Assembly (NCBI GenBank): GCA_965204405.1
Contig: CBDBEN010000004.1
Coordinates: 744,001-808,000, forward strand
DNA from: JANQPX01 sp965204405
GTDB lineage: Bacteria; Pseudomonadota; Alphaproteobacteria; Geminicoccales; Geminicoccaceae
Reading direction: 5' to 3'
DNA length: 64,000 bases
A model generated the notes under the pieces. It had not been told where the DNA came from and searched no databases. It saw only the letters and a list, made by a program, of their open reading frames with translations. Each line of letters starts with the position of its first letter. The stretch's first letter is position 1. The position numbers were made by a program, and so were the translations under genes. Of this stretch, positions 53,875-62,786 are shown one piece after another.

Positions 53875-54234
53875 ATGTGCAAATCAGACGACGAAGTTTA
53901 CGAGCTGACAGGGGCGCGGGTTATCCGTAGGACGGCCAAAGCACTGATGGTTTTGGCTCATGGCGAACGCTTCTGGATTCCTCGATCCGTGGTCGATGAG
54001 GAATTTCAGGGCTCTCTTCTGATCAAATTCTGGTGGATGGAAAAGAGCGGCGCTCTAAGGCGCGTCGAGGCCACTCAATCCATCTTCAAAGCACAGGGTA
54101 ACGCAACGATTGCCGCTTTGGCTGGAAGTCTGAAGACGGCGCAAGCCTCAACGGACAAGCCCACGGCATGGAGTTCCAGGCGCCAGGCAAGGGATTCTTT
54201 GGCAGCGAAGATCGAAGCGCTTGAGCTAGCTTAG
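53875..54234 (+). CDS. Hypothetical protein, rightward early gene
   Basis: The 119-residue protein starts at an ATG behind GAAGGA (the frame is open from 53629, but that part overlaps the XRE gene). It has a beta-like N-terminus (ALMVLAHGERFWIPRSVVDE) and an Ala-rich helical C-terminus. The position opposite a repressor gene suggests an early protein such as an anti-repressor or replication factor; no family is recognised. Confidence 0.5.
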   Translation: MCKSDDEVYELTGARVIRRTAKALMVLAHGERFWIPRSVVDEEFQGSLLIKFWWMEKSGALRRVEATQSIFKAQGNATIAALAGSLKTAQASTDKPTAWSSRRQARDSLAAKIEALELA

Positions 54235-54332
54235 CTCTGCCTTGTGCCATGGCAAGAATGTGTGCTGATCGGCCAATGGGTACAGGCGCTCGTTCTTGTC
54301 TTAACTCCTGCTTCAAGCATAGGGGATGACAA

Positions 54333-54791
54333 GTGGATATGTTTCCGTCAAGCGCTCTCATGGTTCATCTGGTGGGTAGAAATTACGTGATCCGGGCTAG
54401 TGATCTGGCTCGCCTTCTTCGAGAGCCAGCTTCGAACGTTGCCGCAAACATTGGCTTGGTGATGGCCGCCGATCCAAAAACAAATCCGCTGGTGGAACAT
54501 TGCTTCGCCAGATTGGACAACGATTACGGCATCACCTTGATCGGTCTTCACATCGCTCAGTTCGATGGGGCATTCGATGATATCAGGGAACGCGACTGCG
54601 ATCTGTTTGTCAGAAGCTTCTTGATGGCGAAGCGATCTCTCGAAGAAGTTCTTGCTGAACGGAATCCCGAATACCTCAAGGTGGCGGAAGCCTTCGTTCG
54701 CGATCGCCACAGGAATCTAATCGAGCTTTGTGATGAGCTTGGCGTTGAGTTTCCAAATGCGGATCTTCGCGCCCGATTGTCTATTCACTGA
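54333..54791 (+). CDS. Hypothetical protein with HTH-like N-terminus
   Basis: The 152-residue ORF begins at GTG 54333 or ATG 54339. RNYVIRASDLARLLREPASN reads like a helix-turn-helix. A helical C-terminus (SFLMAKRSLEEVLAERNPEY) follows. It precedes the Rha gene by about 150 bp in the same direction. Family not recognised. Confidence 0.5.
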   Translation: MDMFPSSALMVHLVGRNYVIRASDLARLLREPASNVAANIGLVMAADPKTNPLVEHCFARLDNDYGITLIGLHIAQFDGAFDDIRERDCDLFVRSFLMAKRSLEEVLAERNPEYLKVAEAFVRDRHRNLIELCDELGVEFPNADLRARLSIH

Positions 54792-54938
54792 AGACGATCC
54801 AAGGGCAGTCAGGTTATTTGATAAGCTTTTCCGTCCGATCCAGTTGAGAGGAAACCTTCGAGGCCGGCGGCATGGAGTTCACCGACGCAGTTGTTGCCAC
54901 TGCGAAAATCCTGAAGGTATGGCCAGAGGAGAAGTGAG

Positions 54939-55604
54939 ATGAACGAGCTGGAACCGATCGTCTTCGAGCAAGACGGCAAGGCGATGACCGATAGCCGGAT
55001 GGTCGCCAACAAGTTTGGGAAGCGTCATGACAATGTTGTTCGTGCCATCAGGAACATCCTGAATGATGATCAAGATGCCCACCTCAACTTTGAGGACGGG
55101 TTGTACCTCGATGCTCAAGGACAACTGCGCCCCTATTTCACCATGGACGAAACCGGCTTCACTCTTCTGGTGTTCGGCTTCAACAACAGCAAGACGGCAG
55201 CGGCATGGAAACGCAAATACGTTCACGCCTTCCAGGCTATGCGCGCTGAGCTATCCAATATGGCGATTCTCGAAGCCAACAAGCGCACCGCTGCACTTGA
55301 AGCTCAAGTTGCGCAACATCAGCGGCTCCTTGAAGCCATAGGCCGCGACTACGACGAAGACAGCAAGTTCATACAGCTTCCCGAGCTGGTGAAGCTGATC
55401 AACGTCCACCCGATGCCCAAAAGGATGCACGGCGGCATCGTGCGCCGCTGGACAGCCTTTTTGAACAGCAACGAAAGATCAAGCGTTCCGATCGATCTGC
55501 CAGATATCCCATTTGGCGGATCCGCTACCGCCACAATACCGGCAGCGAACGCGCTGCATGACAAGCACAAGGCTGTCGTCCATATCGCAGCGTCTCCAGA
55601 GTGA
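54939..55604 (+). CDS. Rha-family phage regulatory protein
   Basis: The 221-residue protein opens with the Rha pattern: MVANKFGKRHDNVVRAIRNI, then YFTMDETGFTLLVFGFNNSK and AFQAMRAELSNMA. Rha-type proteins are encoded by lambdoid phages and related prophages and affect lysogeny or host range. The ATG follows GAGGAGAAGTGAG. The C-terminal 40 residues overlap the convergent zinc-ribbon gene. Confidence 0.8.
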   Translation: MNELEPIVFEQDGKAMTDSRMVANKFGKRHDNVVRAIRNILNDDQDAHLNFEDGLYLDAQGQLRPYFTMDETGFTLLVFGFNNSKTAAAWKRKYVHAFQAMRAELSNMAILEANKRTAALEAQVAQHQRLLEAIGRDYDEDSKFIQLPELVKLINVHPMPKRMHGGIVRRWTAFLNSNERSSVPIDLPDIPFGGSATATIPAANALHDKHKAVVHIAASPE

Positions 55605-55736
55605 TTGTGCGTGGATACGTCCAATGTGGCCGCAGAACCGGCATGTCACCTGGACGTAGTGCCAGGAACTCAGATCACCGACCCTGATCCCATATCGGCG
55701 TTCGGGGAATCGAATGATGTTCCCATCTCGTTCCAT
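55479..55736 (-). CDS. Small zinc-ribbon protein
   Basis: The 85-residue protein has two CxxC pairs (CRFCGHIGRI and CRYCGG) and a start MERDGNIIRFPERRYGIRVG. Similar small proteins occur in Rhizobiales chromosomes. It overlaps the end of the Rha gene by 126 bases on the opposite strand; the competing plus-strand frame from 55605 has no such pattern, so I favour this one. Confidence 0.6.
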   Translation of the reverse strand: MERDGNIIRFPERRYGIRVGDLSSWHYVQVTCRFCGHIGRIHAQSLWRRCDMDDSLVLVMQRVRCRYCGGSGSAKWDIWQIDRNA

Positions 55737-56488
55737 TTTCGGATGCTAGGCACGGAAGCAGCCAAGCGTCTATCGGCGTTTTTGCATGGGTGGCTTGCAG
55801 CGATTGACCATTCCGACAATCTGGCTACGATCTGAACCACACGTTGCTGATTGTCTTGGCGACCAGGAGAGGCGGCTAATCAGCCGTCAGCACGACGGGC
55901 CAAGCGACACCAACGAACGATTTGGGCGCTGATCAGCAAATCTTGCCGGTTGGGCTCTTGTGAGTATCGCTTCTATTCCGGCCATCCGTAAGGACGGTCG
56001 TAGATCGATCTGAGGATCAAGGCATTGCGACCAATCCCAGACCGATGACGACGACGACAGGCGCGACCAAGGCTTTGACCAGTCGCACATAGCCAGTCTG
56101 GAAAGGCGATCGAAAGACGAGATTAACCGCCTATGCGGGGACGAATACCGCTCTCGATGATGGCAGGATGTTGCTGAATCAGAATGGCCTAGCGACCGGC
56201 CGGCGCTGGCCCTTCAGGCATTGTCGTTGATGGTGGAAGCTTGCGCCTCCAGCCAGGGGACCAGCCTGCGCTAACGCTATGTGGAGCGTTCACTTTCTAT
56301 CGGACAACACCGACACCGCTGCCGAGATGAAGAGGTAGCGTCCGCATATGGTGTCAGGAGGGCATAGTTATGGCGGTCAGGGAAGAATCAAGCTATCCTT
56401 AGCGGACAGATCGTTTTGAGCACATGGCCGCCTCTTGGACATCGCGACGAATTTAACGGTGATGGCGGCTATTATCAGGACGGAAGCA
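55737..56488. other. Long gap, no convincing gene
   Basis: About 750 bp between the zinc-ribbon gene and the HNH gene. Frames are short, and the best hydrophobic peptide (around 56030-56110, minus) is only about 30 residues. No tRNA, direct repeat of the left attachment site, or IS end was seen. The right end of the phage-like element could be here or beyond. Confidence 0.35.
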
Positions 56489-56956
56489 ATGGCAAGAACC
56501 AGAAATCGGGGTGCGCGTCCTGGGCATCGACCAGGAACGCGATCGCACGATGGGAAACCGACGGCCAAATGCACGCCACGTACGCAACCACGCAAGGCAA
56601 ATTGGCCTAGATACATCTGGAACGGCCTGAGCCGCCCCACAAGAAAATACCCTCCTGTGACCACCGGGACGATCTGCAGTAGTCCCGGCTGTGCCAACCC
56701 TGCCACTGATCAGGATCACATTGTGCCCTGGGTAGACTACATCGTCGAAAACACGAACGTGCAGGTTTTCTGCGACGGCATTTGCCACTTTGACGGCATC
56801 AGCTACTCCGATGCCGTGCGCTGCTTCAACGATCCTTCGAATCTTGCGCCTTTATGTTCCAAGTGCAACAGCCGCAAAGAGGGCACCGGCGGCGAGAAGC
56901 CGTTCTGCAAAGGAGCTTGCCCTGGACGCGCAACTTGTACTGCGACAAGAATCTAA
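56489..56956 (+). CDS. HNH endonuclease-like protein
   Basis: The 155-residue protein has a basic, Pro-rich N-terminus (KCTPRTQPRKANWPRYIW). Its HNH-like zinc domain includes CSSPGCANPATDQDHIVPWV and NLAPLCSKCNSRKEG. CxxxxC and CxxC provide the zinc site; the DHIVPW His is the likely catalytic residue. HNH proteins in phages aid packaging or act as homing nucleases. ATG at 56489 is behind GGAAGC; the frame is open from 56435. Confidence 0.7.
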   Translation: MARTRNRGARPGHRPGTRSHDGKPTAKCTPRTQPRKANWPRYIWNGLSRPTRKYPPVTTGTICSSPGCANPATDQDHIVPWVDYIVENTNVQVFCDGICHFDGISYSDAVRCFNDPSNLAPLCSKCNSRKEGTGGEKPFCKGACPGRATCTATRI

Positions 56957-57031
56957 GTCAATGAACCTTCTTCGCTGATAATTTTTGACTAAGTAATCAC
57001 CTTAACCCCGCGTTAACCATGCCGCCGCATC

Positions 57032-57595
57032 ATGGGCGGCATGATCAAGCACCTCACCATCATCGCGGCTCTGGCGGTCACGGCCTTTCCTTCACTCGCC
57101 GAAGACATCTTCCAACGCATCGAGCGCGAGAAGAGAGAGTTCGAGGCCGGTGTCGAGCGTGAGCAGCGGCAGCACTGGCGCGAAGGCAGGGCGGCTTTGT
57201 GGCTGCCGACTGAAGATCGGAAGCGGGCAGAGGTTCGGTCGGGCAATTTCGACGATGAGGAAGCCTTCGAGGCTTACGAACAGGACAACAGCCCCCAATA
57301 CGAAGCCGACTACCGCGATGATCTCTGCGCCGGCATGTGGATCGAGGTCTCGCTCGACAACGGCAGCCGTGCCGATTGCATCAGTGATACCCATGCGATC
57401 GAGGTCGACTTCTCCGAGAAGTGGGCAGAGGCACTTGGCCAAGCCTTATCCTATGCCGGATCGACAGGATTGAAACCGGGCATCTTTCTCGTGTGCCGGA
57501 AGGAGGTGGACAAATGCCTTCGCCATCGATTACGGCTCGATGAAGCGATCTCGGCCTGGAATCTGCCCGTAAAGGTGTGGGGCTATGATGGGTAG
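57032..57595 (+). CDS. Secreted protein with PD-(D/E)xK-like domain
   Basis: The 187-residue protein has a signal peptide (MIKHLTIIAALAVTAFPSLA) and then a charged helix and the segment RADCISDTHAIEVDFSEKW then AEALGQALSYAGSTGLKPG. That spacing (D, E-x-D, then helix Q) resembles a nuclease-fold domain that is frequent in alphaproteobacterial exported proteins. The enzymatic role is inferred only. ATG at 57032 or 57041. It is probably outside the phage-like element. Confidence 0.6.
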   Translation: MGGMIKHLTIIAALAVTAFPSLAEDIFQRIEREKREFEAGVEREQRQHWREGRAALWLPTEDRKRAEVRSGNFDDEEAFEAYEQDNSPQYEADYRDDLCAGMWIEVSLDNGSRADCISDTHAIEVDFSEKWAEALGQALSYAGSTGLKPGIFLVCRKEVDKCLRHRLRLDEAISAWNLPVKVWGYDG

Positions 57596-57839
57596 CCCCT
57601 TGCCTGGGACTTCAATCTTCATTGCACCCTACGCGCTTGATCATGTGCTTCGCATTCATTGCCGCGACGGGCTTTCGGTCATCGAGCTAGATTGCTGGTG
57701 GCACGAGATCTTGCTGGACTATGGGATCATGCTAACGCCGGGCAACACCAGCCCGGCATATAAGAGCGGTGACGAGAATGATGGTCGCTCTTGCGATGAG
57801 ACCGGACACAAGCTGAAGGTCGCCAATGCGGAAAGATGA
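57585..57839 (+). CDS. Possible small protein overlapping previous gene
   Basis: The 84-residue ORF begins inside the end of the previous gene (ATGATGGGTAG context). It has no family resemblance and a polar second half. It could be a short downstream gene or simply an open frame. Confidence 0.25.
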   Translation: MMGSPLPGTSIFIAPYALDHVLRIHCRDGLSVIELDCWWHEILLDYGIMLTPGNTSPAYKSGDENDGRSCDETGHKLKVANAER

Positions 57840-57909
57840 CCCGAATTCGCCGCAACGAGCTGACACAATTATGGAAGGAAAGCCGTGGAAAGCGGACGCT
57901 TGATTTCTG

Positions 57910-58698
57910 TTAAGCCGCCTCGATATCCGCGGCGTCAACGATGTGTGCGAGAACTTCTTGCTTGGTCGAGGTTCGGCAATTCAGGGTCGCGACCGCGCGG
58001 CCAGCACGCATCACCATGACCCGGTCAGCGACCCTAAAGACATGATCGAGATTGTGGCTGATCACGATCAGCGCGATTCCCTGCTCCTTTAAGTTTTGCA
58101 TCAGGGCGAGGGTGTGGCGAGTCTCCTCCGGGCCGAGCGCTGCAGTCGGTTCGTCCATAACAAGGATCTTGAGGTCGGTGGCATAGATCGCCCGGGCGAT
58201 CGCCACCGCCTGACGCTGACCGCCGGAGAGGTGGTGGGTGGGGACGTGAATGTCTTCCAGCTCGATGCCGACCTTTTCCTTTAGAACCCGCGCCGCCTCC
58301 TCTGCCATGCGGTCATTGTCGAGGAAGGTTAGGCCGAGGACCTGGCGCTTGAGTTCGTGGCCCAGAAAAACGTTGCCGGCGGCATCGAGCGTGTCAACCA
58401 GGCCTAGATTCTGGTAGACCGCTTCGATGCCGAGCCGGCGCGACTGCCGTTTGTTCGTAATTGTGACCGGCCGCCCCTCCATACGGATGTCGCCCTCATC
58501 CGGCTCGTAGACACCAGTGAGCACCTTGATCAGCGTGGACTTGCCGGCGCCATTATCGCCAACGATCCCGAGCGCTTCGCCTGGATCGAGACGGAGGCTG
58601 ACACCGGCGACCGCCATAACACCGCCGAAATGCTTTGCGATCGAACGCATTTCGAGCAATGGCGTGTCAGCCTCCGTGGAACCAAGCGGCTGGTTCAT
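57910..58698 (-). CDS. Sugar/AI-2-type ABC transporter ATPase (single-domain)
   Basis: The 262-residue ATPase has Walker A GDNGAGKST, signature LSGGQRQAVAIARAI and Walker B LVMDEPTAALG, with ELKRQVLGL and a DVHVP-like spacer typical of the ribose/fructose (FrcA-type) single-domain branch. It is the last gene of a minus-strand operon (permease, binding protein, ATPase). Confidence 0.85.
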   Translation of the reverse strand: MNQPLGSTEADTPLLEMRSIAKHFGGVMAVAGVSLRLDPGEALGIVGDNGAGKSTLIKVLTGVYEPDEGDIRMEGRPVTITNKRQSRRLGIEAVYQNLGLVDTLDAAGNVFLGHELKRQVLGLTFLDNDRMAEEAARVLKEKVGIELEDIHVPTHHLSGGQRQAVAIARAIYATDLKILVMDEPTAALGPEETRHTLALMQNLKEQGIALIVISHNLDHVFRVADRVMVMRAGRAVATLNCRTSTKQEVLAHIVDAADIEAA

Positions 58699-58718
58699 AG
58701 GTGGTGCCTCCGGCGCGA

Positions 58719-59867
58719 TCAGCGCTCCAGCGTGCCGATGCCGGTATATCGGAAGGCTTCGCGCTCCATCGCGTCCACCTCGTCCGCTCCTGTCTCGCCG
58801 CTGACGATGGTGATCCGGCCGAGGCTAACCAGCGGGATGTCGTCGACACGGCCCTCCAGATGCGCGCGCACGACCTCGGCCGTCGCAACACCGACATCGT
58901 CACTCATGCGCATCGGCGTCGCCCAGAGTTCACCGTGGCGAAGGGCCTCGAGCTCGTCACCGGTGCCGCCCCACGCGGTTACCTTGACGTCGCTGCCGGC
59001 CTCCTGCACGGCCGAGATCGAGCCCATCGCCATGGCAGTGTTGGCGTTGTGAATGAGCTCGACCTCGGGATAGGCCTGCAGGATCTGCTGGGTGCCGGTA
59101 TAGCCGCGCTCACGCTCGAAATCGCCGTAATGCTCGTAAGCGACCTCCCAGTCACTCTGGCTGGTGACGCAGTCCTTGAACCCGCCTGAGCGCTGGTCAT
59201 CGATCGAGCCGGGAATGCCGCGCACCAGCGCCATCGTGCCCTCCGTGCCGAGTTCCTGAAGGACGTACTCGCACATCTGTAAAGCGCCTGCGAGGTGGGA
59301 GAAGCTAAGGTAAGCCAGCGGCTGCGAGCCGCCCCAGGCCTGTGGCACCACCGTGAAATTCCAGACGATCACCTCGGTGTCAGGCTTGTCGATCAGCCGC
59401 TTGATATTGTCTTGCTGCACCTGCAGTTCGGTCGGGCCGAAGACGACGTAGTCGAAGTCCTCCTGCTCAACCTGATCCACATAGGTTGCCTGGATCACGT
59501 GATCGCCGACATTGGACGCATATTGCGTGTCCTCGGCGGGAATGCCCATCTCCTCAAGGCGTTTCATCATCGCCTGATAGTTACGCAGCCAAAAGTCCGA
59601 CACGTCTTGGCTAGGGTAGATGAAGGCGATCTTGACCGGGCCACTCGGAGGATCAGTCATCAACTCGCCCGGCTCGCCGACAATGGCTTGGAACGCTTCC
59701 AGCTTGGCCTCATCCGTGACTTGGTAATACTCCCAGTAACCGTCCTCACCGGAACCCTCAAGCTCGGCCAGTGCCTTGATGTCGCGTGCATCAACGGAGG
59801 TGGCGATGCCAATGCTCAGGGCCAGACCTGCAGCGGAAGCGAGAAGACTATTCGGTCGCATGATCAA
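58719..59867 (-). CDS. LuxP-like periplasmic binding protein
   Basis: The 382-residue protein has a signal peptide and a fold close to LuxP, the Vibrio AI-2 receptor. Shared motifs include FIYPSQDVSDFWLRN (LuxP: YPGQQVSDYWVRN), AWGGTGDELEAL, MRMSDDVGVA and a late AFRYT. Residues matching LuxP ligand contacts appear conserved: S90, W93, N170, R226, T278, W299 and R320; the LuxP Gln (Q77) position is D88. In LuxP systems the partner is a sensor kinase; here it is an ABC permease and ATPase. AI-2 or a related sugar-like ligand is therefore likely, but binding is inferred. Confidence 0.8.
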   Translation of the reverse strand: MIMRPNSLLASAAGLALSIGIATSVDARDIKALAELEGSGEDGYWEYYQVTDEAKLEAFQAIVGEPGELMTDPPSGPVKIAFIYPSQDVSDFWLRNYQAMMKRLEEMGIPAEDTQYASNVGDHVIQATYVDQVEQEDFDYVVFGPTELQVQQDNIKRLIDKPDTEVIVWNFTVVPQAWGGSQPLAYLSFSHLAGALQMCEYVLQELGTEGTMALVRGIPGSIDDQRSGGFKDCVTSQSDWEVAYEHYGDFERERGYTGTQQILQAYPEVELIHNANTAMAMGSISAVQEAGSDVKVTAWGGTGDELEALRHGELWATPMRMSDDVGVATAEVVRAHLEGRVDDIPLVSLGRITIVSGETGADEVDAMEREAFRYTGIGTLER

Positions 59868-59914
59868 CTCTCCCTGTCATGACGCTGTTTTGCGCCTTGC
59901 TCTTGAAATGACGT

Positions 59915-60967
59915 TTACGAGCGTCCGCTATGGGCACGCCTGAACAACCCTGAAAGACCTCCTTTGCTATGGTCCTGCAGGGCAGCATAGAAGGCAACGG
60001 ATGTGATGATGATCAGCCCTGCGGCGACTTGCTGCCAGAAAAAGTCCAGCCGCAGCATGACCAGGGCGTTGACCACCATCGACAAGAGCAGCACGCCAAC
60101 CAGTGTGCCCGCCATGGAGCCGCGGCCGCCGAACAAAGAGGTCCCGCCAACCACGACAGCTGCAATGGTGTGAAGTGTCAGCCCCATGCCGGCGGTCGCT
60201 TGAATGGCATTGAGACGACCGGTGAGCAGGATGCCCGCAAGCCCGGCGAGACCACCCAGCAGCATATATTGGTAGATCTTGTGCCGGTGGACATCGATGC
60301 CGGTCAAAACTGCAGCTTCGGTATTGCCCCCGATCGCCACGGCATAGCGGCCGAGAGGCGTGTGCCGATAAAGGATGTAGCCGATAGCGATCGCAATGAT
60401 CCCGATGATCGCCGCGACAGGGACGAGATCGAAAATCCGTCCGCGGCCGATCCAGGTCAGCGGGTCAGGGAACCGCGCCAGCACCACGCCGGCTGCAAGG
60501 ACGAGGGCTAGCCCGCGAAAGACTAGGTCGGTCGACAAAGTCGCGATTAGATCAGGTACGCGCAGTTTGGTGACGACGAAGCCGTTCACCAAGCCACAGG
60601 AGATCCCAACCAGAATGGCGACTGCCATGCCTAAGAAAACGTTGAGCCCCGCATCCTTGATTAGCATGGCCATGATCACGGCAGAGAGCGTTGCGATCGA
60701 GCCAATGGAAAGATCAATCCCGCGGCCAGTAATCACCAGCGTCATGCCCATGGCCAGCACCATGAAGATGGACGCGTCCTGCAGGATGATCATGATATTC
60801 TGCAAACGAAAGAAACGCGGATCCGCAAACGCCATGACCAGACAAAGTGCCAGGATCATGATCAACGGACCCAGGATGTTGACGTAACGCTCGGCCCAAG
60901 GAACGTCGCGCCGTCGAGCTCCCAATGCCAGCGCGTCCGACGAAAGACTTGCCATGTCCCCCTGCAT
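59915..60967 (-). CDS. Ribose/AI-2-type ABC transporter permease (RbsC-like)
   Basis: The 350-residue permease has about nine helices with the family pattern GMTLVITGRGIDLSIGSIA and VTGRLNAIQATAGMG-type loops, and GGRGSMAGTLVGVLLL near the end. It opens the operon; starts at 60967 (MQGDMASL) or 60955 are possible. It is the membrane channel for the LuxP-like binding protein. Confidence 0.85.
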   Translation of the reverse strand: MQGDMASLSSDALALGARRRDVPWAERYVNILGPLIMILALCLVMAFADPRFFRLQNIMIILQDASIFMVLAMGMTLVITGRGIDLSIGSIATLSAVIMAMLIKDAGLNVFLGMAVAILVGISCGLVNGFVVTKLRVPDLIATLSTDLVFRGLALVLAAGVVLARFPDPLTWIGRGRIFDLVPVAAIIGIIAIAIGYILYRHTPLGRYAVAIGGNTEAAVLTGIDVHRHKIYQYMLLGGLAGLAGILLTGRLNAIQATAGMGLTLHTIAAVVVGGTSLFGGRGSMAGTLVGVLLLSMVVNALVMLRLDFFWQQVAAGLIIITSVAFYAALQDHSKGGLSGLFRRAHSGRS

Positions 60968-61249
60968 TTTTCTTTTTCACTTCATATTGAGGGTAGGTGC
61001 GACACGTCACATGTCCATCCTGGGTGCGAAATATTGGACGGTCTCTTTCTGGAATGGTCGTCGAAATGGCTAACTGTGTAAGTCTTTTTGAGCCTGGACA
61101 GACGCTGTGTTATCGTGCGGCACATCAATCTCAACCAGTCGATCCTGATTTTGCCAGCATGGTTCAAGCCAAGAAACTTGAAGGCATGGCCAAGAGTCCG
61201 CTTTAGCCTGCGGTTCTGCCGCTACGCCAATTCGCGCTTGTGTCCATCT

Positions 61250-61405
61250 CTGGCACATCTGACTCGTAAGCCTTGTGGCAGAAAACGGCGCGAAAGCGGG
61301 AGCGCCAGGAGAGCCCTGCATGCAGAGGCCGCTTTGCGGCGCATTCTCCGCGCTACGAGATAGGGTGCTTGTTTCCGTCGATGACCCATTTCGGCCACCC
61401 GCACC
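61250..61405 (+). repeat. Interspersed intergenic repeat B, copy 3
   Basis: Here the repeat reads on the plus strand: TCTGGCACATCTGACT, AAGCCTTGTGGCAGAAAAC, then CGCATTCTCCGCGCTACGAG and TTCCGTCGATGACCC. It sits upstream of the M50 protease gene and is open in the same frame, so the protease frame appears longer (from 61273) than the gene is. Confidence 0.6.
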
Positions 61406-61446
61406 TGTCGAATCTGGGGCGATTCTCTATAGTATTGGATCGAAAT

Positions 61447-62499
61447 ATGAGCCAGGTGTTTTGCAAGATGGGAATGGCATCCCAACTTGAACTTGATGCT
61501 GTACGTCAACTGAACAGCACTCTGCAGGCCTATGTCGGTATGGCAAAGAAAAATTCAGACGATGACGAGCCATCATTTGATGAGGCTATGGATGAGATCT
61601 ATAAAGTCATACATGAAGATGACAAATTCTTATGGCTGAAGCTCGCTCAACGCCGTTGGAGTCGACGTCTCGTAGCGTATCTTGAACAGCGATCTGGTGA
61701 CGACGACAAACCCTCCGAACCTAAGCGCAGCCCTTATTGGCGCCGACATTTCGTTGCCATTTTTGGCCTGCTTTTCAAGCTGCTGAAGACAGCGAGCGTG
61801 GCCAAGCCCGCGCTTTTCGCAGTGTCACTTGCTGGCTGGACGATAATTTCGTCATGGCAATTCGCGGTGGTGATTATTGCTGTCATTATGTTTCATGAAT
61901 ATGGCCATGTACGTGCGATGAAGAAATTCTCGATTCCAACGAAAGGTATGTATTTGATACCTTTCGTTGGCGGGGTGGCAATTGGTAATAAACCAAAGAC
62001 ACAGTGGCAGGACGTCTATATTTCGATGATGGGACCGATGTATGGTTTACTAATGACCATTGTTTTCTATTTAATGTATTTGGTGTCTGGAAGTGATTTC
62101 CTCGGGCTTGTCGCTGCCGTTAGCGGTTTGGTGAATATATTTAATTTATTGCCAATCTATCCACTAGATGGTGGGCGGGTGTTGAAATCGATTGCCGTTT
62201 CAATGAATAAATTAGGAGGTTTGTTGTTCCTTCTTGCATTTTCTTTAGCTGGTTTTTTTCTATCCATAGAAATTGGGTTGCATTTTTTTTCGGTGATAAT
62301 CGTTCTGGGGGCGGTTGATACGTTTGCCAACCTAGGCGACTCTAGCCGTGAAAACCTACTGCCACTAACGCCCTATGGAATGATCTTCTCCCTGATTTGG
62401 CACCTGTCTGCCATCTCCGCTTTTCTCCTAGTGATTTACGGGATTGCTCAAAGCGGCGTTCTTGGCTCGGAGTTCGTAACCAAGATTCTAGAATCTTGA
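61447..62499 (+). CDS. M50 site-2 protease-like membrane protein
   Basis: The 350-residue protein has a soluble N-terminal part (about 1-100) and then membrane helices with HEYGH (H150, E151, H154) and NLLPIYPLDGGR (D241), the two M50 active-site motifs. Such proteases cut transmembrane proteins in regulated proteolysis. The start at 61447 (MSQVFCKMGM) is used because the upstream frame is repeat sequence. Later helices at about 205-225 and 255-275 complete the core. No anti-sigma partner is adjacent, so its substrate is open. Confidence 0.82.
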   Translation: MSQVFCKMGMASQLELDAVRQLNSTLQAYVGMAKKNSDDDEPSFDEAMDEIYKVIHEDDKFLWLKLAQRRWSRRLVAYLEQRSGDDDKPSEPKRSPYWRRHFVAIFGLLFKLLKTASVAKPALFAVSLAGWTIISSWQFAVVIIAVIMFHEYGHVRAMKKFSIPTKGMYLIPFVGGVAIGNKPKTQWQDVYISMMGPMYGLLMTIVFYLMYLVSGSDFLGLVAAVSGLVNIFNLLPIYPLDGGRVLKSIAVSMNKLGGLLFLLAFSLAGFFLSIEIGLHFFSVIIVLGAVDTFANLGDSSRENLLPLTPYGMIFSLIWHLSAISAFLLVIYGIAQSGVLGSEFVTKILES

Positions 62500-62610
62500 A
62501 TGGCTCCTTCTGGCACGGTTTACGCATTGCGCCGAGCTTGGCTTGCGTCAGCAAAGCGGCGGTTACCCTCCGTAGTGGGCCAAGATCGCCTGTCGTGTCC
62601 GCACCTGTTA

Positions 62611-62660
62611 GGCGAAGCTGACCTGCTCGAGCGACCACGGGGAGGCGGAGCATGACCCGA
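62611..62660 (+). repeat. Interspersed repeat A, copy 2
   Basis: GGCGAAGCTGACCTGCTCGA followed by GCGACCACGGGGAGGC and TGACCCGAA matches the copies at 63781 and (minus) 40505. It lies just after the M50 gene. Confidence 0.6.
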
Positions 62661-62786
62661 ATAAGACCCAAGGATGGATGGCGGTGGGCTAAAGTTTAGA
62701 TGATTTTCCTAAGTCATGGTAGTTCGCGGCAGGTGCGATCTGATCGACCATCAACATAGAGAATCGACTCTCTTGCCTGGTCAATG

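Noticed and set aside
55605..55835. Plus-strand ORF of 76 residues after the Rha gene
   Set aside because: It overlaps the minus-strand zinc-ribbon gene, which has two CxxC pairs and a recognisable N-terminus.
55737..57031. Right attachment site of the phage-like element
   Set aside because: I looked for a direct repeat of the tRNA-Lys fragment here and in the rest of the window and found none.
61273..61446. Long N-terminus for the M50 protease
   Set aside because: These codons come from interspersed repeat B (the same peptide pattern appears in copy 1, a non-coding gap), so the start was moved to 61447.
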